Source of the DNA: a virus
DNA length: 24,171 nucleotides
Virus record (IMG/VR): IMGVR_UViG_3300034954_000027
Coordinates: 1-24,171 of that record
Reading direction: 5' to 3' (one strand)
Below the pieces are notes generated by a model. That model made no database searches. It worked only from the letters and a program-made list of their open reading frames with translations, and had not been told where the DNA came from. The position numbers and the translations under genes were made by a program. Shown one piece after another: positions 21,695-24,171 of this stretch. Every line of letters begins with the position of its first letter. Position 1 is the first letter of the stretch.

Positions 21695-22014
21695 GTTGTG
21701 ATCTGTGCAATCTTAGCCATTGAATTAATACAACCCAAAGCAACGTGTAATTGGTTGTTGTTTCTAGCCTCTTTTTGTAGGGTAGAAAGCTGGCTTAAAA
21801 TGTCCGCGGTAAACTGCCTTCTGTCGATGTCAAAATCTTTCTTAAGAATGATACGGGCATCTTGGATATACTGTTCTGTTTGTCTTAACTTCAACCCCCA
21901 CTCAGCCGCGGTATATTTTATGATTTCTGACCGCGTTACACCTCGCGCTAGAAACGCTGCAATTTTGAAAGTTCTATAATCTTTTTCTGACTGTGTAGCC
22001 TTCTTTTTTTTCAC
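21691..22014 (-). CDS. terS: Terminase small subunit
   Basis: A 107-aa helical protein starting at GTG, which overlaps the upstream TAG (TAGTG). It starts with a Lys-rich segment, then a helix-turn-helix-like region (TFKIAAFLARGVTRSEIIKY, about 15-34, then AAEWGLKLRQTEQYIQDARI, about 36-55), and a C-terminal helical part with LHVALGCINSMAKI (about 89-102). The position immediately before TerL and this two-part architecture indicate the DNA-recognition subunit of the terminase. It should bind the packaging start site and regulate TerL. It is coupled in translation to both the dioxygenase gene before it and TerL after it. Confidence 0.87.
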   Translation of the reverse strand: MKKKKATQSEKDYRTFKIAAFLARGVTRSEIIKYTAAEWGLKLRQTEQYIQDARIILKKDFDIDRRQFTADILSQLSTLQKEARNNNQLHVALGCINSMAKIAQITT

Positions 22015-22799
22015 TATTTTTCTAGATTGTGAAAGGAATCAAGCGCGTACCAAACGTGAGAGTTTCGATATCCTCCCTGATGTGTAGGGATAATCGGTGT
22101 AACTCCGTGCCTATTACGCCAAGCTGGATATACCAATAATGAATTATCGGTTTGGTCAAACGTGGCATTGTAATCAGGTACGTGCAAGTTACCTCCCTTA
22201 CTGTTACGCCTTTTGGTAATTATCATATTTATAGCACCTTTTACATTGGCGTGGTCTTGATGAACAGGTGCGGATATATTGCAATTCGAGATAGTAGAAC
22301 TGAAATTATTAGCGAAACGCCAGTTATCAGGTATTCTTTGCTTTATCTTGAACAAGTGATTTTCAGCTACTGTTGGAATATATTTTTTTACTATTTCAAA
22401 AGATTTTATACCAGCTGCATACATAGCTTTAACGAAAGTATTAGCAGACTTAACTGAATGAACAGATGATCTAGTTGCGTATGGCCTTCTCATGTGTGGT
22501 TTAGGTGGACATGAACCCAAGATAGTTGAATACTGTAATACTTCAGCTTTTTTGTTATGTAAACCACTAGACCTTTTCATTTCTGATTTAGGTACGCGCT
22601 TCGTATGTATTTCTCTGTCAGCTATATTCACAAGGTTCTGTAAATCGTCTGGCAAAGTTTTTATAAACAAACCCACAGGAGTACCATCTGGGTCTATTAG
22701 AATGCAATCTTCAAAAATATTAGGCTCAAAACCGCCTACACTATCTCCAATCTTTAAAGGAGAAGTTACTGGCTTCAGGATTAGTTCAGGTAGTTTCAT
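22014..22799 (-). CDS. 2-oxoglutarate/Fe(II) dioxygenase, TET/JBP-like
   Basis: A 261-aa protein with the C-terminal signature of TET/JBP-type nucleic acid dioxygenases: ISAPVHQDHANVKGAI with H180 and D182, GG at 202-203 with LHVPD, then HGVTP with H231, and GYRNSHVWYAL with R245. This is the H-x-D ... H iron triad and the 2-oxoglutarate-binding Arg. The spacing and the GG-x-L-x-V-P and H-G-V-T-P segments fit the TET/JBP branch better than prolyl hydroxylases. Residues 1-150 are a less recognisable N-terminal region. By family knowledge such enzymes oxidise 5-methylcytosine or thymine in DNA; the substrate here is unknown. It overlaps the methyltransferase gene before it (ATGA) and the terminase small subunit after it. 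Confidence 0.8.
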   Translation of the reverse strand: MKLPELILKPVTSPLKIGDSVGGFEPNIFEDCILIDPDGTPVGLFIKTLPDDLQNLVNIADREIHTKRVPKSEMKRSSGLHNKKAEVLQYSTILGSCPPKPHMRRPYATRSSVHSVKSANTFVKAMYAAGIKSFEIVKKYIPTVAENHLFKIKQRIPDNWRFANNFSSTISNCNISAPVHQDHANVKGAINMIITKRRNSKGGNLHVPDYNATFDQTDNSLLVYPAWRNRHGVTPIIPTHQGGYRNSHVWYALDSFHNLEK

Positions 22800-23497
22800 C
22801 TTTTAAAACAATAAACCATAATACATGGCGGAAACCAGCTTTCACCCCACATATTTATATCTCTCTCCTCATAGTGAATAGTTTTGTATGGTGCTTCAAC
22901 TTTATACTTTAGCTTTTGCTTTTCTATAACTTTCCATATCTTGGGTAACTCTGGGTCAATATCAAAACTCCATTCATAGACAAGTTTATTAAAGTCGCTT
23001 TTTGTATGGGTAAGTATTGGTATTTCTGCCCCTTCTATATCCATTTTGCAGTTATCAGCTAATACAGCTTGCTCATCAAAATTTAGACAAGGCACTCTTA
23101 TAGCTTTATTACTCTTCTTTTTCATTATGGTATTGCGCCATACATTACCATTTTGGGCTATGGATAGGGTTGTATCTTTTCTAAAATCATGCACTAAAGC
23201 AGCTTGTTTAACTGTTATGGCATTTTGAAAGCCATTAAGTTTTGCATTTTTTTCAATTAATTCACAATTAAAAGGGTCTGGCTCATAAGTAATTACAGTT
23301 GCACCTTTAGAAGCTGCTAACAAAGAGAAAGCACCAACATTACCGCCACAATCTAACCAGCTTTCATTATTAAGGACTTCCATACCTTTTTTTAGGTAAG
23401 ATTGATTAGATAGAACCTCTATGAAAGTCTTAATGTCGGAGTAGCCTTCTCTGTAGAAGAATTTAACTCCGTTTAAAGAAGTTTTGGTTAACTTCAT
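22796..23497 (-). CDS. FkbM-family SAM-dependent methyltransferase
   Basis: A 233-aa class I methyltransferase. SAM-binding motif I is WLDCGGNVGAFSLL (47-60, D49 and the G-x-x-x-G loop), followed by YEPDP (71-75, acidic residue E72 for the ribose) and NAKLNG. The motif KMDIEGAE (151-158, D153) is the FkbM family mark. The N-terminal EGYSDIKTFIEVL resembles an FkbM-like form I recall from marine phages. FkbM enzymes are mostly O-methyltransferases; the acceptor here is unknown. DNA 5-methylcytosine motifs (PCQ, ENV) and adenine DPPY are absent, so it is not a standard DNA base methylase. It overlaps the ParB-like gene (TAATG) and the dioxygenase gene (ATGA), suggesting a joint pathway. Confidence 0.85.
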   Translation of the reverse strand: MKLTKTSLNGVKFFYREGYSDIKTFIEVLSNQSYLKKGMEVLNNESWLDCGGNVGAFSLLAASKGATVITYEPDPFNCELIEKNAKLNGFQNAITVKQAALVHDFRKDTTLSIAQNGNVWRNTIMKKKSNKAIRVPCLNFDEQAVLADNCKMDIEGAEIPILTHTKSDFNKLVYEWSFDIDPELPKIWKVIEKQKLKYKVEAPYKTIHYEERDINMWGESWFPPCIMVYCFKR

Positions 23498-24114
23498 TAG
23501 CTTAATGCTTTAAGCGCGTTTACTAGCTCTTGGCCTATGTAGATACCTTTTTTTCTTGCTTGTGCTACTACTTCTTTTGCCTCTTCATAATCTTCTGGTC
23601 GAAATTCTATCTGTATTGCCTTCATTACATCATTAGCTAGTTCGCTGGTAGGGTCGTCAAAATCATCTAATGAACCGTAATCAGGATCATCAGCAAAGGT
23701 TGGCACATCATCGCCCCAGCCTAAAACAGATAAATCAAAACCATTTTCCATTAGTGCTTCTAATTCTTGTTTCAATATGTCATCGTCCCAACTAGAGTTT
23801 AAAGCCAGTTGATTATCTGCAATTATGTAAGCTCTACGCTGATCTGGTGTTAGATGTGAAAGTGTAATAGTTGGAACTGTTTCTAGTCCAATCTTTTTTG
23901 CAGCTGCAATACGACCATGACCACAAACAACATTACCCATGTCATCAATTAGTACAGGATTAGTAAACCCAAACTCCTGTAGTGAGATTGCTAATCTTTC
24001 TATCTGAACATCACTATGAACTCTAGGATTATCTTTATAAAGGGTTAAATCTATTATTCTTGATTGTTTAATATCCTCAGGTGAGAAGATTGGCAACTTT
24101 GTTGTTGTAGTCAT
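23497..24114 (-). CDS. ParB-like (ParB/sulfiredoxin fold) domain protein
   Basis: A 205-aa protein from the ATG at 24114. ParB-N domain: IDLTLYKDNPRVHS (about 21-34), QEFGFTNPVLID, VVCGHGRIAAAKKIGL (62-77) and ADNQLALNSSWDDDIL (99-114). This version most resembles the ParB-like domains that often sit at the N-terminus of phage DNA methylases, but no methylase domain follows; the rest is an acidic linker and a helical end (EEAKEVVAQARKKGIYIG). An in-frame GTG at 24138 would add 8 residues, but the ATG overlaps the upstream stop (ATGA), the rule in this operon, so I chose it. The function may be DNA binding, nicking or nucleotide binding linked to the modification genes downstream. Confidence 0.87.
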   Translation of the reverse strand: MTTTTKLPIFSPEDIKQSRIIDLTLYKDNPRVHSDVQIERLAISLQEFGFTNPVLIDDMGNVVCGHGRIAAAKKIGLETVPTITLSHLTPDQRRAYIIADNQLALNSSWDDDILKQELEALMENGFDLSVLGWGDDVPTFADDPDYGSLDDFDDPTSELANDVMKAIQIEFRPEDYEEAKEVVAQARKKGIYIGQELVNALKALS

Positions 24115-24171
24115 AGCGAGATAGTTAACTGTCCACACTTTAGCTCTTTTTTTGACAGGTACACTTCTTTA
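24111..24171 (-). CDS. C-terminal end of an upstream gene, cut by window edge
   Basis: An open frame enters from the right edge and ends with TGA at 24113-24111, overlapping the ATG of the ParB-like gene (ATGA). Only 19 residues are visible (KEVYLSKKELKCGQLTISL). The overlap style matches the other junctions of this operon, which supports a real gene end, but the stretch is too short for identification. Confidence 0.5.
   Translation of the reverse strand, partial: KEVYLSKKELKCGQLTISL

Noticed and set aside
1-24171. CRISPR arrays, tRNA genes, insertion sequences, integrase or attachment sites
   Set aside because: I saw no repeat-spacer pattern, tRNA cloverleaf, transposase or integrase motif. 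Attachment sites cannot be recognised without host sequence.

Overview
The window is a contiguous piece of a tailed double-stranded DNA phage or prophage with a long non-contractile tail (siphovirus type). Every gene I can support lies on the minus strand, so the biological order runs from high to low coordinates. The DNA is AT-rich. Most genes abut or overlap by 1-4 bases (ATGA or TAATG junctions), as in one long late operon. The fibre N-termini (MALIINGTTGI and MSSIKLKHSGG types), the small Lys-rich proteins and the FkbM-like methyltransferase are of kinds I associate with marine, often cyanobacterial, phages. The host assignment is an inference.

Layout in transcription order. (1) 24171-22014: the tail of an unidentified gene, then a free-standing ParB-like domain protein, an FkbM-type SAM methyltransferase and a TET/JBP-like 2-oxoglutarate/Fe(II) dioxygenase, translationally coupled to each other and to the small terminase gene. 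(2) 22014-16587: DNA packaging and portal vertex: small and large terminase, DUF4055-type portal, and a 768-residue MuF-type minor head protein whose C-terminus is a zinc-peptidase domain resembling anthrax lethal factor. (3) 16590-15232: eight small ORFs (22-90 aa), seven of them very Lys/Arg-rich, several too short for routine gene calling. (4) 15195-13050: scaffold, major capsid protein, decoration-like protein. (5) 13050-11002: neck and connector genes: DnaT-like adaptor, a small beta protein, head closure, HK97 gp10-like and tail terminator. (6) 11002-7656: a small ORF, the tail tube, tail chaperones with a programmed -1 frameshift (G/GT type) and the tape measure. (7) 7656-2016: a lambda-like tail tip in the order M, L, K, I, J. 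(8) 1991-1: three fibre genes, one with an intramolecular-chaperone (S74) C-terminus and the last cut by the window edge.

The head and tail modules follow the standard siphovirus plan. Two parts stand out. One is the ParB/methyltransferase/TET-JBP cassette fused by overlap to the terminase operon, which suggests modified phage DNA made alongside packaging. The other is the capsid protein carrying a lethal-factor-like metallopeptidase, a candidate maturation protease or co-ejected effector. No integrase, repressor, lysis, replication, tRNA or CRISPR feature is visible, so lytic versus temperate lifestyle cannot be decided. No stretch over 300 bases is without a gene.
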